64,000 nucleotides of DNA from Lantana camara (taxonomy: Eukaryota > Streptophyta > Magnoliopsida > Lamiales > Verbenaceae). Both the position numbers and the translations under genes were made by a program. The stretch is taken from assembly GCA_037501455.1 (NCBI GenBank), contig CM074864.1:33816001-33880000 (forward strand), read 5' to 3'. The notes under the pieces are model-generated. The model had not been told where the DNA came from, searched no databases, and saw nothing but the letters and a program-made list of their open reading frames with translations. Positions 11,273 through 22,740 of this stretch are shown here, in pieces (position 1 is the first letter of the stretch; every line of letters starts with the position of its first letter).

Positions 11273-12252
11273 CTTGTTGATTTAATGAAGTTTGGATGAG
11301 ATTTGAGCTCCAAAATCTCTAAGGAAGGAAGGGCTACGGGACTGGACTGAAAGGCAGTAACTTTGGCTGAGTTTTGGGGATTGTGTGAGGATTGGTTTGG
11401 TTATGGCTTGATATGTTAGGATAGGTGGTTGAGTTATGGATCTAAAGAATCAAACCATGGTTAATTTGGTTAAAGTTTGGATAAGATATGGCTAATTTTG
11501 TACAGCAAGGTCAAATTGGTCGCCGATTCGTTTTTCGGTTGAATTTCAGAGGTTTAAATGACTTAGGAAAAATATAAGGCTAAGTTTACTAAACTCGAAT
11601 TTTCTTTACGAGTTCAGCGGAGTTGATGGAACTCGAATCCGAGTTCCCGAGTTCAAGATATTAAATTCGGAACCAAGGGTACGCTAAGTGCTCATTAGCC
11701 CCCGATTTGGTTCCTCGATTCAAATTAAATTCGTTAACATATCAAATAAATTCGAAAACATAAACCGAGCATATAAGCATGTTCATAACATATATATTTA
11801 CGACATACTACAAATTCGTGGCAATTCGATATCATTTCATATAAGAACGAAGCACAAAATAAACAAACAAGCTCATTTCATGCAATTCATGCATATTTCA
11901 TTAAAAATCCATGCATAATTCAATAAAATCCATGCATAAATATTTTAATTAAATAAGTCAAATTAATTTATAAACATGATTAAAGTCACGTAATTAATTA
12001 AAGCATGATTAATTAACATAACACTTAATTAGCATAATCATTAAATTAATAATAAAATAATAAAATATATATATATATATACGTATATTACGAAATATAA
12101 TTAAAATAATATTAAATTAAAATAAAATATAATAAAATGAAATAATAACAATTATAATAAAATTAAATATAAAACACGTAAAAACAATTAATTCGCTCAA
12201 ATTGGTAAACACATACGTCGTACCTTTACGTCCGAAAAGTCGGGGCGTTACA

Positions 12253-13608
12253 CAATCCATTTGAGCTAATCCATAAATTTGAAGTCTTTTCCCGGTCAAC
12301 TCTCCCCCTTAAGAATGCATATTCTTATCCTTTAGCTCATACCATCACTTCTTACTTTAGAGAGTCTTGACTTCTTCAACTCAGCTTCCTTGATATAGAC
12401 GGTTCTAACCTCACCACTTGTTCGGAAATTTTATCTTGCCCTTATCTTTGAGGCGATTGGTAGGAGTAATGACCCACTTCTTCCCTTATAACTCCTGTCC
12501 ACTTTTCTCAACCTCTCGATGACTCTTTCCTTTTTAAACCCACACTTTGCCACCCAATTATTTCCTCACTTATTTCAAGCCAGACCCGAGCGGAGTAACA
12601 CTCAATAAATTAAGTGGAGAAGATTCCCTATCAAGTAAACACTAAACAATGCATGTTGGATTAAGATGCTAATGTATGTAGCACTCTTTAAACAATTAAG
12701 GATACGACATGTTGAAGAAATTATGTCAATTAAAGATGCACGCACGTATAAATAAAAGATATTAGCTAATTGAATGCGATGTATGATGCACGTGCTTATG
12801 GATGCTTTGAACCTATCACCGTGGTAGCGATAGCTTTAACCCGACATTTGTTCCTTGTTTGTTGAACCATAAACTTGTCCCGAATGGTTGATCATTTCTT
12901 GTTTTCCCCACGGTCTTCCAATTCTTCAAAATTCTCTATCATCAACCCATCCATTTCCATCGTCCGGGATTGAAATTTCTTGAACCCAATTCTTCACCAT
13001 AATTATCTCCTCGATCGAAGTTTCCTTGTATCACTCGTATAACCTTATAATCCGAGATTATAATTCTTGAATTCAAATTCTTTTCCACTTATGAAGTTAG
13101 TATCCCAACTTCTCTCAAAGGACTAATCTCCCATTGTTGTCCCGACTTTCTTTAGGCGTTATCTCGGTTGAAGTCCTCTCAATTTACTTTTTCCATTTGT
13201 TGCTCCGTAGGATCTCGCAACTTGTGCTCACAACACAATAATTTGGCGTGGATCTGGAAAATGAACTCCAACCCACCCGAAGATAAAACCTTTAGCATCT
13301 TGACTTTCCATGAACTTGAAACCATCGGTGCTCTTAACTTCCTCCAATTTACCTACTTTCTTTTCCCGAAATCCAAAGTCCAAAATTCGCCCCTTCTTCT
13401 TCTTGCCCAAGTTTGACTACTAATGACTTGATTTACTTAAAAGTTCTTCCTTGGTGATCTGTATTTCCCATTATCCACCGATCCTATTTCATCCGAACCT
13501 TCTCTGACAATCTTTATTGCTCATCCCTCAACAAGCCTATTTTGCCTTAAGTTCTCTTGAAGGTCATCGTCTTTTGTTGGCGTGAAGCTTGAATCCAAAT
13601 ACCTCCAA
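12253..13608 (-). mobile_element. Element B, PPT-side part of a pol-less interior
   Basis: After 48 bases I cannot place (12253-12300), a polypurine tract (TCTCCCCCTTAA, 12301-12312) and an AAGAAT-GCAT-ATTCTT hairpin (12311-12326) appear, as at the 3' end of the other elements. The rest is non-coding, with blocks matching the interiors of elements 2 and K, for example 12770-12960 (GATGCACGTGC..., CCACGGTCTTC). Element 2 interrupts it at 13609 and it resumes at 22046. The 3' LTR expected left of 12301 is missing; element 1 ends there instead. Confidence 0.7.
13180..13257 (-). pseudogene. Decayed conserved peptide segment, element B
   Basis: The minus strand reads FQIHAKLLCCEHKL and then EQQMEKVN before a stop. 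The same segment is seen in elements F, K and 2. It is too short and broken to name. Confidence 0.4.
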
Positions 13609-16214
13609 TGTAGCACCCCTTAACACGTGGAGGTACCACACCCCCGCACTATAGGCCAATCCACACACAAAATGGACAATCCGTACATGAACTAACCTAT
13701 AGCGAACGGGTGACAATAAAAGAAAAGACGAGCTAGGCGGGACTAAACCCCAAAGCAATACAAAACCAAGACATATAAAAGTTAAAAGCGGAAGCATTAT
13801 TTCATAAATACATATAGGTACCAAACTAACTATCAATACATTATCATCTCTTATATACCTATACATGATTAAGTATTCAGAATGTGATAGTAACGGACAT
13901 AACATGAGAAGTAGCAAAGTATATACATGATGGTGCACCGCTAGACTCGTGACAATGCAAGACTGGACCAGACTCCCGCCTAGCACGACCGGCTCTCAAG
14001 TTCCTGAAAAGTGAAGTATCAGTCTACCGAAGACTGAGTGAGGGGCAATATATATATATTTGCGCAGTTAACATGCAAGCTATACTCTCGGGTAAAGGTT
14101 TATAAAAGGTAGATATAAGTTCAAGAATAAAGTACCCTTCGCCCGAGAATACAACTGTCAATATTAAATACTTGTTCATTTTCATGTAATCAATCAATGC
14201 ATGGCCCTGGCGAGTGAGGGCGGTCTCCAACCGAACTCCAAATGAACATGTACATGCTTGCTTGATTATTAATAAATAGGTGATCATGCAATTCCCTTAT
14301 CGTGCAATCGTGCGATAGTGTAATCATATAACAAGTTCATGAAATGGAAATCATGCAATAACCCGAGGCGCATCCGTGGTGCCGGACTCGTCCCCAGTCT
14401 CCTTCTTCCTTCGGTTTGATGATGGGATTGCAAGGCCCCAACATCCAATCTCATTGAGCAGAGGGTACATGAATCCCTAAGCCCGGAGCTCCTTCCTCCA
14501 CTAACCTCCTAGCGGATTCAGGGGTGACCCCAAACATGGTGAGGATACTACCAGAGTTACCCGTCAGCCCTTGCTTCCCCGGTTGGCTCTAGTCACTACC
14601 CTCGGGCCCAAACGTAACGGTCATGCTACTCGCCTAAACATGCACGAAATAATACATGGCTTGCTTGCTTGCTTGAACATGACTTGAAATGATCAATGGT
14701 TTATAGAAAGTATAACTATAAATACTTTTTGGCCGAAATATCACATAAGGGATATACGGGTTCTATATAACTAACAATTAAACCTCACCTTTATCGACAA
14801 AAAACAAGTAGGGCACGGCCTACGGGGCTTGCTTTTCATCCCTACGAAGCTGGTCTGTGCAAAACAGACGTGTACACGTGAGACTTGACTCTAAAATGAA
14901 CCATATATGACGAACTGCGGAAATATATCGAGATGACGTGCAAATCACAATGTGGCATGAAAACATGTTGTTTCAGTACATATGAGATCATATAAAAGCA
15001 ATTCGGGGTCGAGGAAGTCGTTGGATCGAGGGGCTATTTTCGTAATTTTATGCAGAATATTTTGTTCTGTAATTCAGGTGGGAACGGCCGTTCCGGACCC
15101 CTTTGTAAAATGGGAACGGTCGTTCCCGTTCCCCAAAAGCGCGCCAACGATTTCCAGTTTTTAAAACGTGCTGAAGCTGGGAACGGCCCTTCCGGCACAA
15201 GGCCAAAATGGGAACGGCCGCATAAATCATTTGAAAAGGTGGGAACGCCCGTTCCTACAATGCCTTGAGGCTGGGAACGGTCGTTCCCAGTTTCTGAAAC
15301 TGGAAGAACAGAGGAAAAACAGGGGAAGCTCTCGACAAGGCACAACAAAGCCACCAAAATTCCATTTGATCAACCAAACACATGAATTTATGGAAATATG
15401 ATGTACACATATTGCAAAGGATGATAAAGCAACACTTAACACATAAATCATGGAACAATCATCAAGAATTCAAGATCATGATATCACTTAGTCATTCATA
15501 CTAAATATTCAAGAATCTCATGAAGTAATCATGCCATAAGTCAAGATGTGATCATTTAATCATGCTTTGCACAACAAGAGTTCATCTAGCATGCAATCCT
15601 CAAACCCTAGCTCAATCCAATATGCTCAAGAATCACCAATTCATGGAAAACCATCACCAATTCATGGAAAACCAACCTTGAAGTTAAAGAAATGAAGAAA
15701 GAAGATGAAGGTGATGCTCAAGCTCCAAACTTGGATTATTTCTTGGAAAAATCTTGATGAAGTGATTAATTCCCTTCTTCCTTGCTTGAGGTTTTGGCTC
15801 GGTAAGACAAGGGAGCAAATGATCGATGTATTTGGATGCAAATGAAGAAGGAAGCTTGGACATGGATTAATACCGTGATTCATCATCCTTGGAATTAATG
15901 AAATGATCAATTTGCAACTTAGTCCCTCAAATATTTAAGTCATGCAACTAAAGAGGGAAGGCTTTGGAAATTGATCAATTGAGTCTTTGAAAGGTTATGC
16001 AATTTGGTCCCTAGATTTAAAAGAATGAACATATGGGGCAAATTGACAATTAAATCAGATTCGGTAGTCATTTCACGAGATGAATATTTTTAAGTCTTGA
16101 AAGGAATTCTCATTTTGAAATAAATTGATAAAATCTCATGAAAGTATTGTAAAACATAATTTATAAAATTATTTTAGACATAAGATATTAATAAATAAAA
16201 ACCGGAGCGTTACA
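13609..16214 (-). repeat. Element 2 3' LTR (2606 bp)
   Basis: Starts TGTAGCACCCC and ends GAGCGTTACA, followed by the PPT. It has predicted leader introns at 14855-15676 (donor CAAG|GTTGGT, acceptor GTTTTGCACAG|) and 14004-14788 (donor AAAG|GTGAGG, acceptor CTTTTCAG|), with a 66-nt mini-exon (14789-14854). GGAACGGCCGTTCC-type palindromes lie at 15078-15292 inside intron 1. A small direct repeat (ATTCATGGAAAACC) near 15650-15672 duplicates sequence by the donor relative to the other LTR. Confidence 0.92.
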
Positions 16215-16252
16215 ACTCTCCCCCCCCTTAAAAGGACCTGGTCCCCAGGTCC
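16215..16252 (-). promoter_or_regulatory. Polypurine tract and hairpin (element 2)
   Basis: The minus strand shows TTTTAAGGGGGGGAGAGT against the LTR, preceded by the hairpin GGACCTGG-GGA-CCAGGTCC (16234-16252; stem 8 bp). It is in the same position as the GAATCCG hairpin of element 1 but with a different stem sequence. Confidence 0.88.
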
Positions 16253-16285
16253 ACTGTCAAGTTTTAAAAATAATGCACAAGCCAT

Positions 16286-16411
16286 AAGAGAACCCCGTCT
16301 CTTGGACACGAATGAAAGAACCCCGTCTTTCACAAGAAGTGAGAAACCCCGTTTCTCAACAAGGAGTGAGAGAGCCCCGTCTCTCAATAGAAAATGAGAG
16401 AGCCCCGTCTC
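16286..16411 (-). repeat. Hairpin array, element 2 (5 units)
   Basis: Five units of about 18 bp spaced roughly 28-32 bp apart. On the plus strand they are AAGAGA..TCTCTT, GAAAGA..TCTTTC, GAGAAA..TTTCTC and GAGAGA..TCTCTC twice, each around a core of A/G-CCCCG. Stem arms change together, so pairing is kept although sequence differs. Confidence 0.9.
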
Positions 16412-16601
16412 TCACAAGCACTGAAGTAGTTTGAGGAGTAGATAGCGAAAATAATGGCATGAATGTTGCATGGACAATTAGAATCATATAAACACTTAAA
16501 CCATTTAATCACATACTTATCACTCATAATTAACTAATTCGAAAAGAACCAGAAATTAAATACAATGACAATAAAATCCATGACGTATATGATATGCATG
16601 A

Positions 16602-17389
16602 TTAAATGTACCGTTCACCGTTGGTTGTGTCATGCATATAATTGGTTCCTTCTTCTTCCCGGACCAGATTCACATTTACATTTTGCACTCCCCTCTCATG
16701 AACATCTTCCCGTGCTTGCACTAGTAGTCTTCCACCACCGGAAGATTTCCCTCGTAGCCTTGAGCAAGTGTCGATGTGATGCTCGTCACTCCCACAGTAG
16801 AGACATAATCCCAAACGTTTCCTACAGCCATCATAAGTGTGGTTATCACGTCCACAATAACTGCAAAGAAGTTTTCCAGAAGATGTTGTTGAGACTGGGT
16901 TACGCGAAATTCCCAAACTCGATCCAAGTGATTGCTTCTTTTTCTTTCGAGATCTTTCCTGAGGTGGCCGGGTATGGTAAGAGATAGGCCGCTTTCCTTT
17001 GCTAGAAAGTTGTCCCGACTTCGAACCTGAAGCCTGCCGGGGTGAGGATTAGACCTTATTGCCTCCAACGAGGTGGTGCCTCGGACCTTTTCTTGGGAGC
17101 CACTTGGAGTTAGTTTCCACACTCTTTTGATTTTCTTGAGTTGTGACCCGGTGGAATCCTTGTTTCCTTCAAAGGATCTTGAAGATGGTTGATTCTGAAA
17201 TTCCCTAAATACCATCGAAATTTGGCCCGGCTGTGACGATAAGACTCGCGACTCGGAGGAAACATACTCTGCTATTTTCTGATCCACTAACCGAACCAAA
17301 GACTCGAAGAACTCCTGAGGCTGAGCCGGAGGGGTTAAATGCGGAGAAACCCTAGGTACTTGTTCCTGAGGAGGGTGACCTTGAGACAT
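16602..17389 (-). pseudogene. gag: Gag remnant with two CCHC zinc knuckles (element 2)
   Basis: The likely start is the ATG at 17387-17389 (MSQGHPPQEQ), followed by a Pro/Gln-rich stretch and EFFESLVRLVDQKIAEYV, then a basic region. A frameshift near 16900 moves the frame to one with two knuckles, CSYCGRDNHTYDGC and CLYCGSDEHHIDTC, which bind RNA in retroelement nucleocapsids. The retrotransposon capsid domain expected between the N-terminus and the knuckles appears to be missing. It ends at 16602 with no protease after it. It may once have bound element RNA; now it looks inactive. Confidence 0.75.
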
Positions 17390-17401
17390 CCTGTAATTCA
17401 A

Positions 17402-19424
17402 ACACTAGATATGCAAGTTGAATCAATATGCCAATGCAGGTAGTACACCCAGAATAATAATAATTCAGCACATTAGAGCAATTAAGTTTAATCAGGGAAA
17501 TTACATATATGTAAAGAAATTTAAAATTAAAGTAGCGTATGATACACGTGCTTATGAATGCATTGAACCTGTCACCGAGGTGATGGAAGATTTTATCTCG
17601 ACATGAAATTCCTTATTTGTTGAATCATAGGCTTGTCTTGAACTAGTAATCATTTCTTGTTTTCCCCCACGGTCTTCTATTCTTCAATTTTATTTCACAT
17701 CCACTTGGACCTTCCCACGGCTCGATATTATGATTTCTTGGACCCGAAATCTTTTACGCTCCCGAAATTAGCATCTAGCTTACTCTTTAATAGTTACTTC
17801 CCAATTATTGCCCGTATCCTCTTCATGCTTGTCACTTTGCTCCAAAACTCCCTTGTTTACTCGTTAGGAGTTCGATTAGTTATCTGAACTCTTCCTCCAC
17901 TTGTCTATACTTGATCGTTCAACAACCTCCCAGCAACTCTTTGCCTTTCTTTACCGTTTCCATTTATTGCTTCATTTCTTTTAACGTAACCTCGTAACAC
18001 GACAATTCAGCTTGGATCTGGAAATGCCCAACTGCTGCAATCCTTAACATGGTTGTCTTTCAATTTCATATTCACTGGAGTGCTGAGCTTCCTTTATCCC
18101 TTTCTTAATTGAAATCCCAAAATTGTCCTTGCGTTAACTTGGGTAACTATATGATCCCCAAACCAGAACTCTTGAATTCAATGTCTGTTCCACTTACGGA
18201 ATTGATTTCCTGACCCCTCTCGAACCATAAGTATCCAGTTAATATCCCGATTCACAAGTTACCACCGTGATTGAAATCCTTCAAGTTTACTCTTTCAATT
18301 TGAATCGGTTATAAACTCCCTTTCTTACTTACCTACTTGAATTTGCTTTCCAATTAACTAAGTCTCAATTTAACAACGCCCTGAATCTTGAATAATTAGC
18401 ATCCCAATCTCCTTCACCTTATCCTCGAATGATATAGATTTCCTTGCCCAGTAGACGCGTCATCTTTGGTAGTACAAATTTCCCACAGTGAATTCTTTTA
18501 ATCCGGATCTCATCATTTGAATCATAACTTAATGAACTTGTCTTCGAACTTTTCCGTACTTGATCCTTAGTCTAAAATTCCTTGGTAGCACTTTCTATGA
18601 ATTGATGATCCAAGTTGAAAATTCTTAAGTTTGAGATGCTTCTACTCGTTGCTCCATATCTTCCAATTCAACCACATCATAGTCGACAATCCTCTTCTTT
18701 TTATCTCCTTTTTTTTTTTTTTCCAACCTCTGGAATTAATCTCCAACGGCAATCCTGGTATTCTCCCTCTAATTAATACTTTGCCTCTCATGAGTACTTT
18801 CCTTTATCATTCCTTATCTGTCGATGTATTCCCTCAACCTGACGATCTTTCTTGAATCAGAAAAATAATCTCGTCTTACCTAAATGTAGAATCCCAAACA
18901 TGTTGGTTTTCCATAACTGGTTGTTTGATTTTTTTTCTGGCTGTCGTGTTGGAAAGTTGAATCCAATTGATTTGAACCCAAATGTAGCTCCCAACTGGTA
19001 CACCCTTCTCAAAACCTGTAGTAGCTCAAAAACATCCAGCAAGTGGCCGCGAACTGATATTCTTTCCACAACCTGCAACTCACAACTTTCTTTGAAATAA
19101 ATGCATGTGGGTAAGGCGTGCCCATGTCACATAATGATCACATAGTGAATGCTCACGACAAAAATTTAATATAAATGCAACAAGTAGGGCATCAATGTTT
19201 AAAATAGAACTCGTTAAGCACATAATTTCAAAGAATTCAAGATCAGACAATTAACAATAAATTACAAAAAAATCAATGCAGGGCACAGGTTATCAAGTAT
19301 TCTAAATAATTCAGAGACTTCAAATAATTCAAATAATGTCGAGACTCTCAATCAACAATTAATCCTATGTCGTTCGACCTAGACATGACACAACACGACA
19401 CTAGAACCTCGGTTTTGCAACCGG
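17402..19424 (-). other. Non-coding leader of element 2 between primer site and gag
   Basis: About 2 kb without a usable frame. Blocks match elements B and K (17520-17720: TGATACACGTGC..., CCACGGTCTTC) and F in reverse. It holds two diverged copies of the decayed peptide segment (17936-18031 and about 18630-18690) and a poly-T run at 18709-18722. No promoter or RNA gene is evident. Confidence 0.7.
17936..18031 (-). pseudogene. Decayed conserved peptide segment, element 2 copy 1
   Basis: The minus strand reads FQIQAELSCYEVTLKEMKQ, then a stop, then METVKKGKELL. It is the same order of residues as in elements F and K, with a heptad-like pattern suggesting a former coiled coil. A second weaker copy (ELEDMEQRVEASQ) lies near 18640-18680. 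Confidence 0.45.
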
Positions 19425-19436
19425 GCTCTGATACCA
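19425..19436 (-). promoter_or_regulatory. Primer binding site, tRNA-Met (element 2)
   Basis: TGGTATCAGAGC on the minus strand, 7 nt from the LTR start at 19444. Confidence 0.94.
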
Positions 19437-19443
19437 CCTTAGA

Positions 19444-22045
19444 TGTAGCACCCCTTAACACGTGGAGGTACCACACCCCCGCACTATAGGCCAATCCACA
19501 CACGAAATGGACAATCCGTACATGAACTAACCTATAGCGAACAGGTGACAATAAAAGAAAAGACGAGCTAGGCGGGACTAAACCCCAAAGCAATACAAAA
19601 CCAAGACATATAAAAGTTAAAAGCGGAAGCATTATTTCATAAATACATGTAGGTACCAAACTAACTATTAATACATTATCATCTCTTATATACCTATACA
19701 TGATTAAGTATTTAGAATGTGATAGTAACGGACATAACATGAGAAGTAGCAAAGTATATACATGATGGTGCACCGCTAGACTCGTGACAATGCAAGACTG
19801 GACCAGACTCCCGCCTAGCACGACCGGCACTCAAGTTCCTGAAAAGTGAAGTATCAGTCTACCGAAGACTGAGTGAGGGGCAATATATATATATTTGCGC
19901 AGTTAACATGCAAGCTATACTCTCGGGTAAAGGTTTATAAAAGGTAGATATAAGTTCAACAATAAAGTACCCTTCGCCCGAGAATACAACTGTCAATATT
20001 AAATACTTGTTCATTTTCATGCAATCAATCAATGCATGGCCCCGGCGAGTGAGGGCGGTCTCCAACCGAACTCCAAATGAACATGTACATGCTTGCTTGA
20101 TTATTAATAAATAGGTGATCATGCAATTCCCTTATCGTGCAATCGTGCGATAGTGTAATCATATAACAAGTTCATGAAATGGAAATCATGCAATAACCCG
20201 AGGCGCATCCGTGGTGCCGGACTCGTCCCCAGTCTCCTTCTTCCTCCGGTTTGATGATGGGATTGCAAGGCCCCAACATCCAATCTCATTGAGCAGAGGG
20301 TACATGAATCCCTAAGCCCGGAGCTCCTTCCACCACTAACCTCCTAGCGGATTCAGGGGTGACCCCAAACATGGTGAGGATAGTACCAGAGTTACCCGTC
20401 AGCCCTTGCTTCCCCGGTTGGCTCTAGTCACTACCCTCGGGCCCAAACGTAACGGTCATGCTACTCGCCTAAACATGCACGAAATAATACATGGCTTGCT
20501 TGCTTGCTAGAACATGACTTGAAATGATCAATGGTTTATAGAAAGTATAACTATAAATACCTTTTTGGCCGAAATATCACATAAGGGATATACGGGTTCT
20601 ATATAACTAACAATTAAACCTCACCTTTATCGACAAATGACAAGTAGGGCACGGCCTACGGGGCTTGCTCCTCATCCCTACGAAGCTGGTCTGTGCAAAA
20701 CAGACGTGTACACGTGAGACTTGACTCTAAAATGAACCAAATATGACGAATGACGGAAATGTATCGAGATGACGTGCAAATCACAATGTGGCATGAAAAC
20801 ATGTTGTTTCAGTACATATGAGATCATATAAAAGCAATTCGGGGTCGAGGAAGTCGTTGGATCGAGGGGCTATTTTCGTAATTTTATGCAGAATATTTTG
20901 TTCTGTAATTCAGGTGGGAACGGCCGTTCCGGACCCCTTTGTAAAATGGGAATGGTCGTTCCCGTTCCCTAAAAGCGCACCAACGATTTCCAGTTTTTAA
21001 AACGTGCTGAAGCTGGGAACGGCCCTTCCGGCACAAGGCCAAAATGGGAACGGCCGTTCCCATGCTCGGCCGCGTAAATCATTTGAAAAGGTGGGAACGC
21101 CCGTTCCTACAATGCCTTGAGGCTGGGAACGGTCGTTCCCAGTTTCTGAAACTGGAAGAACAGAGGAAAAACAGGGGAAGCTCTCAGCAAGGCACAACAA
21201 AGCCACCAAAATTCCATTTGATCAACCAAACACATGAATTTATGGAAATATGATGTACACATATTGCAAAGGATGATAAAGCAACACTTAACACATAAAT
21301 CATGGAACAATCATCAAGAATTCAAGCTCATGATCACACTTAGTCATTCATACTAAATATTCAAGAATCTCATGAATTAATCATGCCATAAGTCAAGATG
21401 TGATCATTTAATCATGCTTTGCACAACAAGAGTTCATCTAGCATGCAATCCTCAAACCCTAGCTCAATCCAATATGCTCAAGAATCACCAATTCATGGAA
21501 AACCAACCTTGAAGTTAAAGAAATGAAGAAAGAAGATGAAGGTGATGCTCAAGCTCCAAACTTGGATTATTTCTTGGAAAAATCTTGATGAAGTGATTAA
21601 TTCCCTTCTTCCTTGCTTGAGGTTTTGGCTCGGTAAGACAAGGGAGCAAATGATCGATGTATTTGGATGCAAATGAAGAATGAAGCTTGGAGATGGATTA
21701 ATACCGTGATTCATCATCCTTGGAATTAATGAAATGATCAATTTGCAACTTAGTCCCTCAAATATTTAAGTCATGCAACTAAGGAAGGAAAGCTTTGGAA
21801 ATTGATCAATTGAGTCCTTGAAAGGTTATGCAATTTGGTCCCTAAATTTAAAAGAATGAACATATGGGGCAAATTGACAATTAAATCAGATTCGGTAATC
21901 ATTTCACGAGATGAATATTTTTAAGTCTTGAAAGGAATTCTCAATTTGAAATAAATTGATAAAATCTCATGAAAGTATTGTAAAACATAATTTATAAAAT
22001 TATTTTAGACATAAGATATTAATAAATAAAAACCGGGGCGTTAGA
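19444..22045 (-). repeat. Element 2 5' LTR (2602 bp)
   Basis: Nearly identical to 13609-16214. The same introns are predicted at 20691-21507 and 19839-20624 with a 66-nt mini-exon (20625-20690). It keeps a full GGGAACGGCCGTTCCC palindrome near 21047-21062 that has been partly deleted in the other LTR. The element inserted recently relative to its host B. Confidence 0.93.
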
Positions 22046-22740
22046 TCTAAGATTTTCTTTACTCCATCCCCGAATTAGATAATCCTCATTGAGAAATCAT
22101 CATTTGTGATAGAAGTTGCAAACTTTTCCTTATAAATCAGCATACCACTCCGGATTCTAACCCTCGAACCATAGCTCCAGTTAGAGAAGGCCATAAATCT
22201 TAACTCCTTATATGTCATCCCTAACACCTTCCTTGCATCATTGGGCTTGAGGTAGAACTTATGATGAATGGTTGTAGCTTTAGAAATTGGCCGTGGTTTG
22301 ATATTATCTTCGTATCCTATGAATCACAACTCATTTAAAAAAATAAATGCATGCAGTTAACGCATGCTCATGTCACATAATTAACACCAAAGCCATGAAT
22401 TTGATGCAAAATTGATTAAATAATTCAACAAAATTCAAGATAAAACACGTTGATACATAAATTCTGCAAAAGTTTAAATAAACATGTTGAACATATAAAT
22501 TTCCAAACCATAGAAGGTCAACTAATCAACAAGTAGTGACACGAATCAATGTTATGCACAAGTTATCAAGTAGCTCAAAGATGTTCAGGTAAGTTCAAAT
22601 AAATTCAATTAAGTTCAAGCAGTTCCAAATAAGATGCAAGACTCGCAAATTATCAAATAATTCTATGCCGTACGACTTAGACTCACAAGACATGACACTA
22701 GAACCGCGGTTTTGCAACCGGGCTCTGATACCACCTAAGA
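22046..22740 (-). mobile_element. Element B, primer-side interior
   Basis: This continues the non-coding interior of B after the element 2 insertion. It includes the block around GGCCGTGGTTTGATATTATC (22301-22320), shared with elements K and F. TGGTATCAGAGC on the minus strand at 22722-22733 is the primer binding site. Confidence 0.85.
22722..22733 (-). promoter_or_regulatory. Primer binding site, tRNA-Met (element B)
   Basis: The minus strand reads TGGTATCAGAGC, 7 nt before the LTR at 22741. Confidence 0.94.

Larger units (their letters stand above)
1..12252 (-). mobile_element. Element 1: Ty3/gypsy Tekay-type chromovirus, coding copy with defects
   Basis: This is the only copy in the window with a full set of retrotransposon protein domains. 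On the minus strand the order is 5' LTR (8503-12252), tRNA-Met primer site, gag, zinc knuckles, protease, reverse transcriptase, RNase H, integrase, chromodomain-like tail, polypurine tract and 3' LTR (ending at 2155, start outside the window). The RT-RNaseH-INT order and the chromodomain-like tail place it in Ty3/gypsy chromoviruses; the long LTR fits the Tekay/Del lineage. The reading frame is broken by TAA at 7938-7940, TAA at 5814-5816 and a frameshift near 4960-4990, so it cannot make its polyprotein now. The right flank begins at 12253 with CAATC; the matching target duplication lies outside the window. Confidence 0.93.
8503..12252 (-). repeat. Element 1 5' LTR, complete (3750 bp)
   Basis: Bounded on the plus strand by TGTACCACCC at 8503 and GGGGCGTTACA ending at 12252, so TG...CA on the minus strand too. 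Its right part matches 1-2155 closely. It contains (TA)n at about 10170-10246, a palindrome cluster at 10538-10640, a conserved block with a GAACTCG hairpin near 11610-11645, and the predicted leader introns listed separately. Confidence 0.95.
13609..22045 (-). mobile_element. Element 2: pol-less LTR element with gag remnant
   Basis: Two near-identical LTRs (13609-16214 and 19444-22045) flank an interior with PPT, hairpin array, zinc-knuckle gag remnant, non-coding sequence and a tRNA-Met primer site, all reading on the minus strand. It is inserted into element B, whose non-coding interior resumes on the other side. The 5-bp flanks are TCCAA and TCTAA, an imperfect target duplication, and the last LTR base triplet is AGA rather than ACA on the right copy. 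With no protease, RT or integrase it needs proteins from elsewhere. Confidence 0.88.

Noticed and set aside
15034..15357. 107-codon minus-strand frame with repeated RSH/GTTVP motifs
   Set aside because: It is the GGAACGGCCGTTCC palindrome cluster read as protein; repeats follow the DNA palindromes.
16602..16916. Host zinc-finger gene
   Set aside because: The two CCHC knuckles, the place between LTRs and the order relative to the primer site show it is gag nucleocapsid.
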